Shown: positions 16,726 to 25,880 of the stretch, one piece after another
Position numbering within the stretch: position 1 is the stretch's first letter
Layout of the letters: each line of letters opens with the position of its first letter
Origin: Balneolaceae bacterium
Lineage (GTDB): Bacteria > Bacteroidota > Rhodothermia > Balneolales > Balneolaceae
DNA length: 41,911 bases
NCBI GenBank assembly: GCA_007123715.1
Contig: SKKO01000126.1
Span: 1-41,911, forward strand
Reading direction: 5' to 3'
Notes under the pieces: model-generated
What the model was told of the DNA's origin: nothing
Databases searched by the model: none
What the model saw: the letters and a program-made list of their open reading frames with translations, nothing else
Program-made: the position numbers and the translations under genes

Positions 16726-17733
16726 ATGAAAGCCAAAACATATTATAACGGAGATGCCGATCTCGATTATTTATCCGGAAAAACAGTAGCCATCATAGGT
16801 TACGGAAGCCAGGGACATGCACACGCACTCAACCTTCGGGACAGCGGCATTAACGTGATCGTAGGCCTCCGCAAGAGCAGCAAATCGTGGCAAGAAGCCG
16901 AAGATGCAGGGCTCAAAGTCTATGAAACCGCTGAAGCTGCCGAAAAGGGAGATATCGTGATGGTGCTTATCCCCGACCAGTACCAGGGGCCTGTTTACAA
17001 GGAAAGCATTAAACCGAATCTGAAACCGGGGAATGCGCTGATGTTTGCTCACGGCTTCAACATTCATTTTAACGAAATTGTACCCCCTGATGATGTTGAT
17101 GTATTCATGGTGGCGCCCAAAGGCCCCGGGCACCTTGTGCGTCGCGTATATACCGAAGGATCCGGCGTTCCCTGCCTCTTTGCCATCTACCAGGATGCCA
17201 GCGGTACCGCTAAGGATAACGCACTTGCATATGCGAAGGCGATAGGTGGAGCACGTGCCGGTGTACTCGAAACTACTTTCAAGGAAGAAACCGAAACCGA
17301 CCTCTTCGGCGAACAGGCTGTTCTATGCGGAGGTGCGTCAGAATTGGTAAAAATAGGATTTGAAGTGTTGGTTGAAGCGGGATACCAGCCGGAAATTGCC
17401 TATTTTGAATGCCTCCATGAACTGAAACTCATTGTAGATCTGATGTACGAAGGCGGTATCGAGCGGATGTATTATTCCGTAAGTGACACCGCAGAATACG
17501 GCGGTCTTTCAAGGGGAACACGTGTTATCGATTCCGACACCAAAAAACGGATGAAGAGCATCCTTGAAGAAGTACAGAACGGTTCTTTTGCCAAAGAGTG
17601 GATGGATGAAAACCGTGCCGGTCTGCCTGAACTCACAAAGATGAGAAGCTCTCTCGGTGATCATCAGATCGAAAAAATCGGAAAAGAATTGCGGTCCATG
17701 ATGGACTGGATAGAGGTTAAAAAACCAGCCTGA
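16726..17733 (+). CDS. ilvC: ketol-acid reductoisomerase (class I)
   Basis: This 335-residue class I enzyme converts acetolactate and acetohydroxybutyrate to dihydroxy acids using a pyridine nucleotide. The Rossmann motif [17 protein letters not shown] is at about residues 26-42. The knotted C-terminal domain carries [17 protein letters not shown] and [18 protein letters not shown], with the magnesium-binding acids. The loop after the Rossmann strand reads [12 protein letters not shown]; its serine and basic residues suggest NADPH preference. Length is that of bacterial class I. An attenuator-like structure lies just upstream. Confidence 0.97.
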   Translation: MKAKTYYNGDADLDYLSGKTVAIIGYGSQGHAHALNLRDSGINVIVGLRKSSKSWQEAEDAGLKVYETAEAAEKGDIVMVLIPDQYQGPVYKESIKPNLKPGNALMFAHGFNIHFNEIVPPDDVDVFMVAPKGPGHLVRRVYTEGSGVPCLFAIYQDASGTAKDNALAYAKAIGGARAGVLETTFKEETETDLFGEQAVLCGGASELVKIGFEVLVEAGYQPEIAYFECLHELKLIVDLMYEGGIERMYYSVSDTAEYGGLSRGTRVIDSDTKKRMKSILEEVQNGSFAKEWMDENRAGLPELTKMRSSLGDHQIEKIGKELRSMMDWIEVKKPA

Positions 17734-17798
17734 ACCCCAGGCAGAAACCGCTGAATAAATTATTTTCGGTTGAGAAATTCAAAATAATCCATATCAAC

Positions 17799-19430
17799 AT
17801 GCCAGTACAAATCCAGATATTCGACACTACCCTCCGCGACGGAACCCAGGGCGAGAAAGTGTCCTTTTCGGCGGAGGATAAATTCCGGATTGCGATGCGT
17901 TTGGATGAGTTCGGGATTCATTACATCGAAGGCGGATGGCCGGGATCGAACCCGAAAGACATGGCATTTTTTGAAAAAGCGAAACACCATACTTTCCGGC
18001 AGTCAAAGATTGTGGCTTTCGGCAGTACCTGCCGAACCGGAAATTCCCCGCAGGAAGATCCAAACCTGCAGGCACTTATTGAAGCTGAAACACCCGCCGT
18101 TTCGGTGTTTGGCAAATCATGGCTCCTGCATGTAACTCAAGCTCTGAATATTACCCCTGAGAAAAACCTCGAGCTTATTTCAGGCTCTCTCAAATACCTG
18201 AAAGAACACGGTAAAGAGGTAATATATGACGCAGAGCACTTTTTTGACGGCTATAAGGACAATCCCGGTTATGCCATACAATCTCTGCTCGCTGCACAGG
18301 ATGCAGGTGCCGATGTTCTGGTTCTTTGCGACACCAACGGCGGAACTCTTACGCATGAAGTAATGGAAATTGTTCAGTGTGTACGTGATGCCGTTCACGC
18401 ACCCATTGGAATTCATGCCCATAACGATTCTGAACTGGCCGTCGCCAATTCTCTGGCTGCCATCCGTGCTGGTGCAATACACGTTCAGGGTACCATCAAC
18501 GGATATGGCGAACGCTGCGGCAATGCGAACCTCTGTTCTGTAATTCCAAACCTGCAGCTTAAACTCGGATACCGTTGTGTGAGCAGTGATCAACTGGAAC
18601 GGCTTTCCACTCTCTCTAAATTTGTGAGTGAACTTGGAAACCTAATTCCCGACAATAAACAGCCATACGTCGGGAAAAGTGCATTTGCCCATAAAGGCGG
18701 TGTTCATGTAAGCGCCGTTATCAAAAATGAACAGACTTACGAACACATCAAACCTGAACTGGTAGGAAACAGCCGCAGGGTGTTGGTTTCTGACCTGTCC
18801 GGCAAAAGCAACGTTTCCTACAAATCTGAAGAACTGGGCTTTGATTTTGATAAAAAATCTGTTGAAAGTTCACAGATTGTACAGGAGCTGAAAAAACTGG
18901 AAAACGAAGGTTACCAGTTCGAGGCTGCTGAAGCATCATTTGAATTGCTCGTGAAACGGATGACCAATAAAGCACCCGATTTTTTCAAGCTCGAAGGTTT
19001 TCGGGTCATTATGGAACGCAATGCGAATGGCGAATCCCGGTCAGAAGCTACGATTAAAGTGCGGGTGAATGACCAGATTGAACTCAGTGCTGCTGAGGGT
19101 AACGGCCCGGTACATGCACTGGATGCCGCACTGAGGCGTGCACTTTGCGAGTTTTACCCGGAAATTTCTTCCATGCATTTACAGGATTATAAAGTGCGGG
19201 TATTGAACGAAAAAGACGGAACCGGTGCCAAAGTACGCGTACTGATCGACTCGGCCAAAGACGGCTCAAGCTGGGGCACAGTCGGCGTTTCCGAAAATAT
19301 TATTGATGCAAGCTGGAAGGCGTTGTCTGAAGGTATCATCTATTTCCTGATGAATCAAAAAAGTAAACCAAAGAACAGACACAGCCTGGCCGATTCCGGT
19401 CAGGATGAAAAATTAAAAATTCCCTCATGA
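17799..19430 (+). CDS. cimA: (R)-citramalate synthase
   Basis: This 543-residue DRE-TIM metallolyase starts with [20 protein letters not shown]; the DTTLRDGTQ wording, with GTQ rather than GEQ, is typical of citramalate synthase. HAHNDSELAVANSLAAIRAG supplies metal-binding histidines, and HVQGTINGYGERCGNANL follows. The C-terminal part (about residues 400-520) is a LeuA-type allosteric dimer domain, including GPVHALDAALRRAL. The enzyme condenses pyruvate with acetyl-CoA to citramalate, which LeuC, LeuD and LeuB then convert to 2-oxobutyrate for isoleucine. Its position between ilvC and leuA fits this. A closely related alternative is a homocitrate or isopropylmalate synthase, but the sequence favours CimA. 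Confidence 0.9.
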   Translation: MPVQIQIFDTTLRDGTQGEKVSFSAEDKFRIAMRLDEFGIHYIEGGWPGSNPKDMAFFEKAKHHTFRQSKIVAFGSTCRTGNSPQEDPNLQALIEAETPAVSVFGKSWLLHVTQALNITPEKNLELISGSLKYLKEHGKEVIYDAEHFFDGYKDNPGYAIQSLLAAQDAGADVLVLCDTNGGTLTHEVMEIVQCVRDAVHAPIGIHAHNDSELAVANSLAAIRAGAIHVQGTINGYGERCGNANLCSVIPNLQLKLGYRCVSSDQLERLSTLSKFVSELGNLIPDNKQPYVGKSAFAHKGGVHVSAVIKNEQTYEHIKPELVGNSRRVLVSDLSGKSNVSYKSEELGFDFDKKSVESSQIVQELKKLENEGYQFEAAEASFELLVKRMTNKAPDFFKLEGFRVIMERNANGESRSEATIKVRVNDQIELSAAEGNGPVHALDAALRRALCEFYPEISSMHLQDYKVRVLNEKDGTGAKVRVLIDSAKDGSSWGTVGVSENIIDASWKALSEGIIYFLMNQKSKPKNRHSLADSGQDEKLKIPS

Positions 19431-19442
19431 GAGCGGATATTT

Positions 19443-19567
19443 CCGAAGGGATACCTTCGGCAAGAGGTGTGTTAAGGAAGGCTAACGCCCATTCATAAAC
19501 ACACTAATCGTTTGCCCCGATCACGACTGCGTCGTATCGGGACTACACTTTCCCCTCCCAAGAGGGG
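19443..19567 (+). promoter_or_regulatory. structured leader of leuA: three consecutive hairpins
   Basis: Three strong hairpins lie in the 172-base cimA-leuA gap. The first is ccgaagg-GATA-ccttcgg (19443-19460). The second is cccgat-c-acgac with loop tgc and gtcgt-atcggg (19516-19541), an 11-bp stem with one bulge. The third is cccctc-ccaa-gagggg (19552-19567), followed by ACTTTATAAT. None has a proper T-run. Roles could be mRNA processing, regulation, or simply inserted palindromic repeats. Confidence 0.55.
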
Positions 19568-19602
19568 ACTTTATAATACCAAAACCAAAACGATCAACGA
19601 TC

Positions 19603-20796
19603 ATGGACAGTCATATTACCATCTTTGATACAACACTTCGGGACGGCGAACAGTCGCCGGGATACAGCATGAACAAGCAGGAAAAGCTTCGTTTGGCTCT
19701 ACAGCTCGAAAAACTGGGTGTGGATGTGATTGAAGCCGGTTTCCCGATTGCCTCCGACGGCGACTATGAAACCGTAAAAGAAATTGGAAAAATCATCAAA
19801 ACCAGCTCCGTGGCAGCACTTTGCCGTACACGTCAGGTAGATCTGGAGCGTGCGATATCTGCTGTACAGCACGCCGCCAAACCACGTATTCACACGTTCA
19901 TAGCTACAAGTGATATACACCTGGAATATAAACTCCAGATGAGCCGGGCAGAAGTGATTGAATCTGCGGTAAATGCCGTAAAATTTGCCAAGTCGTACTA
20001 CGATGACATCGAATTTTCGGCTGAGGATGCCTCCAGAAGTGATCCTGATTTCCTGGTTGAAATTTTTACCGCGGTGATTGATGCGGGAGCAACCACCATC
20101 AACGTACCCGATACGGTGGGTTATGCATTGCCGTGGGAATACGGTGAACTGATCAAAACGCTGAACGATAATATTCCGAATATCGACCGGGCCATCATCA
20201 GTGTACACTGCCACAACGATCTCGGCCTTGCAGTTGCCAACTCACTCATGGCCCTGCGAAACGGGGCGCGCCAGGTAGAGTGCACTGTAAATGGAATTGG
20301 TGAACGTGCAGGTAATGCATCCCTTGAAGAGGTGGTAATGGCCATCGAAACCAGGAAGAATTCCATGCACTATTCCACTTCCATCAATACGAAGGAGATC
20401 TTTCCATCCAGCCAGCTTCTGGCACAAATTACCGGGAAGGGTGTTCAGCCGAATAAAGCTATCGTTGGTGATAATGCCTTTGCGCATGAAGAGGGAATCC
20501 ATCAGCACGGTGTTCTTAAAAATCCGCTGACGTACGAAATTATGACACCGGAGTCTGTGGGATTAACATGCAATAAAATCGTGATTGGAAAACACTCCGG
20601 GCGGTTTGCACTCGGTAAAAAACTGGAAGAACTGGGATATTTCCTCAATAAGGAAGACCTGAACCAGGTTTACATAAAGGTAACCCAACTGGCTGATAAA
20701 CAGAAAATTGTTGAAGATCAGGACCTGATCAACATCATGGCCAAAGCCAATTACTCGAACCAAAATCCAAAAAAAACGCTCGCAGCAGGTGGATAA
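19603..20796 (+). CDS. leuA: 2-isopropylmalate synthase, short form without regulatory domain
   Basis: This 397-residue protein begins [20 protein letters not shown], the classic isopropylmalate synthase signature. It contains [20 protein letters not shown] with metal-binding histidines and [20 protein letters not shown]. Typical LeuA is about 500 residues or more, with a C-terminal dimer domain that binds leucine. Here the protein stops soon after the linker (ending KKTLAAGG), and only 66 bases separate it from leuC, so the domain is absent rather than frameshifted. It condenses 2-oxoisovalerate and acetyl-CoA in the first step of leucine synthesis. Leucine feedback through the usual site is therefore unlikely. 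It is followed by leuCDB. Confidence 0.93.
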   Translation: MDSHITIFDTTLRDGEQSPGYSMNKQEKLRLALQLEKLGVDVIEAGFPIASDGDYETVKEIGKIIKTSSVAALCRTRQVDLERAISAVQHAAKPRIHTFIATSDIHLEYKLQMSRAEVIESAVNAVKFAKSYYDDIEFSAEDASRSDPDFLVEIFTAVIDAGATTINVPDTVGYALPWEYGELIKTLNDNIPNIDRAIISVHCHNDLGLAVANSLMALRNGARQVECTVNGIGERAGNASLEEVVMAIETRKNSMHYSTSINTKEIFPSSQLLAQITGKGVQPNKAIVGDNAFAHEEGIHQHGVLKNPLTYEIMTPESVGLTCNKIVIGKHSGRFALGKKLEELGYFLNKEDLNQVYIKVTQLADKQKIVEDQDLINIMAKANYSNQNPKKTLAAGG

Positions 20797-20862
20797 ACTC
20801 ACCGCGCACCTAACGAAACAATACAGAAAAACAAAACCTAATACAAAACTCCATCATTTATT

Positions 20863-22176
20863 ATGGGAATGACGTTAACCGAAAAAATATTAGCTAAACA
20901 CAGCGGAAAAGACCGGGTTTCACCCGGCGACAATGTGTGGGTGGATGTAGACATCCTGATGACCCACGATGTTTGCGGGCCGCCTGCGATTGGAATTTTC
21001 CAAAAACAATTCGGCGAAAATGCCAAAGTGTGGGATAAGGAAAAGCTGGTGATCATACCCGATCACTACATCTTTACCGCCGATAAATATGCCAACCGGA
21101 ACGTGGATATCCTGCGTGCATTTGCCGCTGAACAGGACCTACCCTACTTCTACGATGTTGGAACTGACAGTTATAAAGGTGTATGCCACGTTGCATTGGC
21201 TGAAGAAGGGTTTACACGTCCCGGCGATGTACTCTTCGGAACCGATTCCCACACCTGTACAGCAGGTGCATTCGGGCAGTTTGCCACCGGAATTGGCAAC
21301 ACCGATGCCGCTTTCATCATGGGTACCGGCAAACTTTGGGTAAAAGTGCCCGAAACCATGCGATTCGTATTCGAAGGCACATCCATGCCTCCATATCTTA
21401 TGGCCAAAGACCTGATATTGAAAATTATCGGAGATATCGGAGTTGACGGTGCAACGTACCGGACAATGGAATTCGCTGGCCCGGGCATTAAAGCTCTGAC
21501 CATGGAAGACCGGATGACCCTCACCAATATGGCCATCGAAGCCGGAGGTAAGAACGGTGTTGTTGAGCCGGATGCAATTACCGAGGCTTATGTTAAAGCC
21601 AGAACCAATCATCCGTACGAGCTGGTTTACAGTGATCCCGATGCGAAATACCACAGTGAACGTTATTATAATCTCGAAGAGATTGTCCCGATGATAGCAA
21701 AACCTCACAGCCCCGACAACAAAGCTACCGCCGAAGAGCTGGAAGGCACCTACCTGAACCGTGCTTACATCGGTTCGTGTACTGGCGGGAAACTTTCCGA
21801 TTTCAGGGCTGCTGCTGAAATTATCCAGAGCAACAAAGTGAAAATTGACACTTTCATTGTTCCTGCAACCACTGAAATCGCACGCGGGCTCGAAACAGAA
21901 ACCATCTTTGGCATTCCGCTGATTGAGATATTCAAGGAAGCTGGCTGCCAGATCGGGAATGCCTCATGCGCAGCCTGTCTGGGCGGCCCCTCCGATACAT
22001 TTGGCCGGCTGAACAGCGATGAAATCTGTATTTCATCAACAAACAGAAATTATCCCGGAAGGATGGGCTCCAAACAGGCACAGGTTTACCTGGCATCGCC
22101 TTACACAGTAGCCGCCTCAGCAATTACCGGGGTGATTACTGATCCGCGGGTTTTTATCCAGGAAACAGTTATTTGA
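20863..22176 (+). CDS. leuC: 3-isopropylmalate dehydratase large subunit
   Basis: This 437-residue aconitase-family protein has TDSHTCTAGAFGQFATGIGN near residues 127-146, GSCTGGKLSDFRAAAEI near 305, and CAACLGG near 367. These give the three cysteines (one in GSCTGG, two in CAAC) that hold the [4Fe-4S] cluster. It resembles the shorter archaeal/bacterial type rather than the roughly 465-residue E. coli type. With LeuD it isomerises 2-isopropylmalate and, very likely, citramalate from CimA. I use ATG 20863; an internal ATG two codons on is also possible. Confidence 0.95.
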   Translation: MGMTLTEKILAKHSGKDRVSPGDNVWVDVDILMTHDVCGPPAIGIFQKQFGENAKVWDKEKLVIIPDHYIFTADKYANRNVDILRAFAAEQDLPYFYDVGTDSYKGVCHVALAEEGFTRPGDVLFGTDSHTCTAGAFGQFATGIGNTDAAFIMGTGKLWVKVPETMRFVFEGTSMPPYLMAKDLILKIIGDIGVDGATYRTMEFAGPGIKALTMEDRMTLTNMAIEAGGKNGVVEPDAITEAYVKARTNHPYELVYSDPDAKYHSERYYNLEEIVPMIAKPHSPDNKATAEELEGTYLNRAYIGSCTGGKLSDFRAAAEIIQSNKVKIDTFIVPATTEIARGLETETIFGIPLIEIFKEAGCQIGNASCAACLGGPSDTFGRLNSDEICISSTNRNYPGRMGSKQAQVYLASPYTVAASAITGVITDPRVFIQETVI

Positions 22177-22196
22177 TCATAATTGAGAATAAAGGC

Positions 22197-22222
22197 CTGA
22201 CAGCGTCCCAGCGACCTGTCAG
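22197..22222 (+). repeat. perfect palindrome in the leuC-leuD gap
   Basis: ctgacag (22197-22203) pairs with ctgtcag (22216-22222), and an inner gtc (22205-22207) pairs with gac (22213-22215). No T-run follows. It could be a dispersed palindromic unit or an mRNA processing/stability element inside the leu operon. Confidence 0.6.
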
Positions 22223-22281
22223 CGCCTGCCTCTCTCACACAGATCGAACGAATCAAAACAGCTAAATAAGTTAATTAACCA

Positions 22282-22857
22282 ATGAGTACAACCCTCAAAC
22301 CCATCAAAGGAAAAGCTTTTGTATTGGGCAAGAATATCGACACAGACCAGATTATTCCGGCCGCACACCTGGTGTACAGTCTCGATGATCCCGAAGAACG
22401 AAAATTTTATGGCAAGTATGCACTCTCCGGTGTTCCTTCTGCCGAATCCGGCCTGCCTCAGGGGAACATACCGCTCACGAAAGAAGGGAAAACAGAAAGT
22501 GAGTTCCGAATCATAGTAGCCAGTGACAATTTCGGCTGCGGCTCATCACGTGAGCATGCACCCGCCTGTCTTGAAATTGCCGGAGTTGAAGCAATTATAA
22601 CTCCCACTTATGCACGAATATTTTACCGAAATTGCGTTGACGGCGGGTTCCTGATACCTTTCGAGAGCTACGAAGACCTCAGCAAGGAAGTTCACACGGG
22701 CGATGAACTGGAGATAGATCAGGAAAATTTCGTCCTAAAAAATCATACCCAGGGCAAGGAATATAAAATCAAACCACTGGGAAGTGTGGCTGATATTGTG
22801 CGGGCAGGAGGAATATTTGAATATGCACGTCAGAACGGAATGGTGGCAAAAATATGA
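22282..22857 (+). CDS. leuD: 3-isopropylmalate dehydratase small subunit
   Basis: This 191-residue swivel-domain protein carries GKAFVLGKNIDTDQIIPAAH at the N-terminus and the substrate-loop signature NFGCGSSREHAPACLEIAG near residue 85. It then has TYARIFYRNCVDGG. It forms the small half of isopropylmalate isomerase with LeuC. It carries a longer insert after IDTDQIIPA (LDDPEERKFYGKYALSG) than the minimal archaeal form. Its stop overlaps the leuB start in ATGA. Confidence 0.95.
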   Translation: MSTTLKPIKGKAFVLGKNIDTDQIIPAAHLVYSLDDPEERKFYGKYALSGVPSAESGLPQGNIPLTKEGKTESEFRIIVASDNFGCGSSREHAPACLEIAGVEAIITPTYARIFYRNCVDGGFLIPFESYEDLSKEVHTGDELEIDQENFVLKNHTQGKEYKIKPLGSVADIVRAGGIFEYARQNGMVAKI

Positions 22858-23951
22858 AAAAAATTGACATCATAGCCCTTCCGGGTGATGGTATTGGCCC
22901 GGAAGTAACCACTGTTGCCCTTAATGTTTTAAAAGCTGTTTGCAACAGGTATCACACCGAACTGAACGTCACTGAACTGCCGTTTGGCGGAATCTGCTAC
23001 GAACAGTACGGGGAACCGGTTACTGATGAAATTATTGACGCATGCAAAAAAACTAAAATAGTACTTCTGGGCGCTGTCGGTGGCCCTCAATGGGACGACC
23101 TCAACGCCGGCAAGCGCCCGGAAGCTGCTTTATTACGACTCCGAAAAGAACTCGGCGTCTTTGCCAACCTGCGTCCAATCCAGGTTCATCCGGCACTTGC
23201 GGGGGCATCAACCCTGAAACAGGAAGTGATAGAAGGCACCGACTTTCTAATTGTTCGTGAACTGACCGGCGGTATTTATTTTGGTCAGCCGCGTTATACA
23301 TCCGAAGAAAACGGTGATCCATTTTCGGTGGATACCATGCGTTACAGCAGGTCAGAAGTTCAGCGAGTGGCAAGAGTGGCATTCGATGCCGCAAGGCTTC
23401 GCAACGGGCGGGTCTGTTCTGTGGATAAAGCCAATATCCTGGAAAGCTCGCGAATGTGGCGAAAATCGGTCCTTGAAGTCGCCGAAGAATATCCCGATGT
23501 GGAGCTAACGCATATGCTTGTAGACAACTGCGCAATGCAGATCATCCGCGATCCGAAACAATTTGATGTGATGGTTACCGGCAACCTGTTTGGTGACATT
23601 CTGAGTGATGCCGCCTCTATGCTTACAGGCTCGCTGGGAATGCTTCCCTCGGCCAGTGTTGGCGGTGAGAACGGCCTTTATGAGCCTGTACACGGCTCAG
23701 CACCCGATATAGCGGGTAAAGGTGTGGCAAACCCGCTTGCGGCTGTTGCTTCAGCTGCAATGTTATGCCGGTACTCACTGAAAATGGAAGAGGCAGCCCA
23801 AAATATTGAAGAGGCGATCCTAAAAGTTCTGGGAAGCGGTTTGCGCACAGGGGATCTCTATACCAATGAAACCGGAACAATCCTTGCGAATACCAGTGAT
23901 GTTGCCGATTTGCTGTTAAAAGCGGTCTCAGAAGAAGAAACCGTTTCTTAA
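22854..23951 (+). CDS. leuB: 3-isopropylmalate dehydrogenase
   Basis: This 365-residue member of the isocitrate/isopropylmalate dehydrogenase family starts IIALPGDGIGPEVTTVAL. It has LRKELGVFANLRP and RELTGGIYFGQPR for substrate binding, and the metal/substrate site GNLFGDILSDAASMLTGSLG. The NAD-binding loop GSAPDIAGKGVANPLAA follows. It oxidises and decarboxylates 3-isopropylmalate to the leucine 2-oxo acid, and probably 3-methylmalate to 2-oxobutyrate in the citramalate route. It is translationally coupled to leuD and is the last gene of the block. Confidence 0.96.
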   Translation: MKKIDIIALPGDGIGPEVTTVALNVLKAVCNRYHTELNVTELPFGGICYEQYGEPVTDEIIDACKKTKIVLLGAVGGPQWDDLNAGKRPEAALLRLRKELGVFANLRPIQVHPALAGASTLKQEVIEGTDFLIVRELTGGIYFGQPRYTSEENGDPFSVDTMRYSRSEVQRVARVAFDAARLRNGRVCSVDKANILESSRMWRKSVLEVAEEYPDVELTHMLVDNCAMQIIRDPKQFDVMVTGNLFGDILSDAASMLTGSLGMLPSASVGGENGLYEPVHGSAPDIAGKGVANPLAAVASAAMLCRYSLKMEEAAQNIEEAILKVLGSGLRTGDLYTNETGTILANTSDVADLLLKAVSEEETVS

Positions 23952-23965
23952 ATCATGATTTCTCA

Positions 23966-23995
23966 AATGCCGGAGAAGAGATATTTTCCGGCATT
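23966..23995 (+). terminator. hairpin after leuB, likely end of the ilv-leu transcript
   Basis: A perfect 9-bp stem, aatgccgga/tccggcatt with a 12-base loop, lies 15 bases after the leuB stop. It is followed by CCCTTCTCTTT, a broken pyrimidine tract. It is probably a weak intrinsic terminator. Confidence 0.55.
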
Positions 23996-24214
23996 CCCTT
24001 CTCTTTATGATGATTCGTCAGGTTAAAAGATTCAGAAAGCCTTTTTACTCTTTTGTGATAGTCTCTTCTTCAAGCTTTCCTATTATTCTGAATATTCAAA
24101 CATCTTACTTTTTATCACTTTTTTATTTTTGTGATGAACTATATTGACTTCAACCTTATTCCTAATGAATGCGGAACTTATAAAACCACACCCGATTTAC
24201 ACGCACCCTAAGCT

Positions 24215-24550
24215 ATGGAAAAAACCTATTACAACCCTGATGACCTGAAAAAATTCGGGAATGTCGGCGACTATCAGAAAGAACTGGCCGATAAATTCTT
24301 CGATTACTATGGAGCCGTTTTTGCCGATAGTTCTCTATCTGCAAAAGAAAAATCAATTATTGCACTGGCCGTAGCCCATGCCGTTCAATGCCCCTACTGT
24401 ATTGATGCTTACACACAGGATAGCCTCGAAAAAGGGTTTTCAGAAGAACAGATGATGGAGGCCGTTCATGTGGCAACAGCCATCAGGGGTGGCGCATCAC
24501 TGGTACACGGGGTACAGATGATGAACAAAGTAGATAAACTTACAATGTAA
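24215..24550 (+). CDS. AhpD/carboxymuconolactone decarboxylase-like protein of the arsenosugar type
   Basis: This 111-residue all-helical protein has the CxxC redox pair in AVQCPYCIDAYTQDSLEKGF (about residues 59-78), followed by AVHVATAIRGGASLVHG. This is the AhpD-like alkylhydroperoxidase/CMD fold. The N-terminus YYNPDDLKKFGNVGDYQKEL and the radical SAM gene that follows are characteristic of the peroxidase-like partner of ArsS. Its biochemical role is unknown; a thiol redox or peroxidase role is inferred from the CxxC motif. A 260-base AT-rich gap separates it from leuB, so it probably has its own promoter. Confidence 0.82.
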   Translation: MEKTYYNPDDLKKFGNVGDYQKELADKFFDYYGAVFADSSLSAKEKSIIALAVAHAVQCPYCIDAYTQDSLEKGFSEEQMMEAVHVATAIRGGASLVHGVQMMNKVDKLTM

Positions 24551-24693
24551 CCAAACGTTAATATTTGACACAGAGAGGCACTGAATCGTACTGAAAAACT
24601 ATGTGTATCCCTGTGCTTTTGGCAATCTTGAACCCGGATGCTGTCAGAATCACGAAAAGCATGTGATTGCTGTCAGATCCTCAAATACGCTCC

Positions 24694-25740
24694 ATGAAAT
24701 CCCTTATTGCACAAAGCCATTCACTTGCCGATCCTGAAGTTCAGCTGGATGTGATCAATAATCACTCTGAAAAAGTGAAAAACTTTGACAAGTTTCAAAA
24801 AAAGCTGAATGAAATCGGACTTTTCCCCCTCTTGCCCACCGGTATCGAAATATTTCAGATCAACGTAGGCTACATGTGTAATATGACCTGCAAGCACTGC
24901 CATGTGGACGCAGGGCCCGACCGCAAGGAAATCATGACCCGGGAAACACTTGAATATTGCCTTGAAGCAATCCGAACTTCCGGCATTGAAACTGTTGACC
25001 TCACAGGAGGCGCCCCTGAAATGAACCCTCACTTCCGGTGGTTTGTGGATGAGGCGTCAAAACTGAACAAACAGATCATTGTGCGATCAAATCTTACCAT
25101 CCTCGACACCAAAAAATTCGAAGACCTGCCCCGGTTTATGGCAGAACGGGGTGTTGAAATCACCTGCTCTCTCCCCTTCTATAATAAACGGCGAACCGAT
25201 GCGCAGCGTGGAGAAGGCACCTATGAGAAGTCTGTCAAAATACTGAAGATGCTGAATGAAATCGGATATGGAAAAGAGCAAGAAGGGCTGAGGCTGAATC
25301 TGGTTTATAATCCTGTAGGAGCTTTTTTGCCTGCCGATCAAAAATCTCTTAAACAGGACTACAAGGAAAGACTCTGGAAAGATCATGGTATAATTTTTAA
25401 CGATCTCTTCACCATAACCAATCTGCCCATCAGCCGTTACCTTAATTTCCTGCTTACAAGTGGTAACCTTGAGGAATACATGGAAAAACTGGTCACTTCA
25501 TTCAATCCATCAGCCGCAATGGGTGTGATGTGCCGCAATACCATTTCAATTGGGTGGGACGGCACCCTTTATGACTGTGATTTCAACCAGATGCTTAAAC
25601 TGAGAACCAACCATGGTGCACCCGATCACATCAAAAACTGGGATCTCAAAAAACTGAATAGCCGTGAAATAGTTGTGAATCAGCATTGTTACGGATGTAC
25701 GGCCGGGGCAGGAAGCAGTTGTGGCGGGTCGGTTACGTGA
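24694..25740 (+). CDS. arsS: radical SAM/Cys-rich protein, ArsS-like (arsenosugar biosynthesis)
   Basis: This 348-residue radical SAM enzyme has the cluster motif CNMTCKHC (CxxxCxxC), preceded by IFQINVGYM. A glycine-rich SAM contact, VDLTGGAPEMNPHF, follows. The C-terminal domain is cysteine-rich: MCRNTISIGWDGTLYDCDFN, then HCYGCTAGAGSSCGG at the end. This architecture matches ArsS, which makes dimethylarsinoyl sugars with ArsM in other bacteria. Some members use selenocysteine, but all relevant positions are Cys codons here. I prefer ATG 24694; a TTG at 24667 would add nine residues. No arsM, purine phosphorylase or arsenic resistance gene is in the window, so the arsenic role rests on family membership and the AhpD-like partner. 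Confidence 0.83.
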   Translation: MKSLIAQSHSLADPEVQLDVINNHSEKVKNFDKFQKKLNEIGLFPLLPTGIEIFQINVGYMCNMTCKHCHVDAGPDRKEIMTRETLEYCLEAIRTSGIETVDLTGGAPEMNPHFRWFVDEASKLNKQIIVRSNLTILDTKKFEDLPRFMAERGVEITCSLPFYNKRRTDAQRGEGTYEKSVKILKMLNEIGYGKEQEGLRLNLVYNPVGAFLPADQKSLKQDYKERLWKDHGIIFNDLFTITNLPISRYLNFLLTSGNLEEYMEKLVTSFNPSAAMGVMCRNTISIGWDGTLYDCDFNQMLKLRTNHGAPDHIKNWDLKKLNSREIVVNQHCYGCTAGAGSSCGGSVT

Positions 25741-25880
25741 AACCGGACTTGGAATGCTGCATTCAGCCAAACCCATAGTATCAGGTAATATTCGCTGTTT
25801 CATGATTTTCTACGAAAATTACTCCTCAATGCTTAAAAAAATCGGTAATTTCTAAACAATTGAAATCAACCAACTATCGA

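Noticed and set aside
20797-20862. Frameshifted remnant of the LeuA regulatory domain
   Set aside because: Only 66 bases separate leuA from leuC, too few for the missing domain of more than 100 residues, so the gene is short by design.
24551-24693. Regulatory element before arsS
   Set aside because: There is a short direct repeat of gctgtcaga and a small aatcac/gtgatt stem, but these are too short to separate from chance.
25738-25740. TGA of arsS as a selenocysteine codon
   Set aside because: The frame continues only to a TAA after 17 more codons with no conserved sequence, the family C-terminus is already complete, and no SECIS-like hairpin is apparent.
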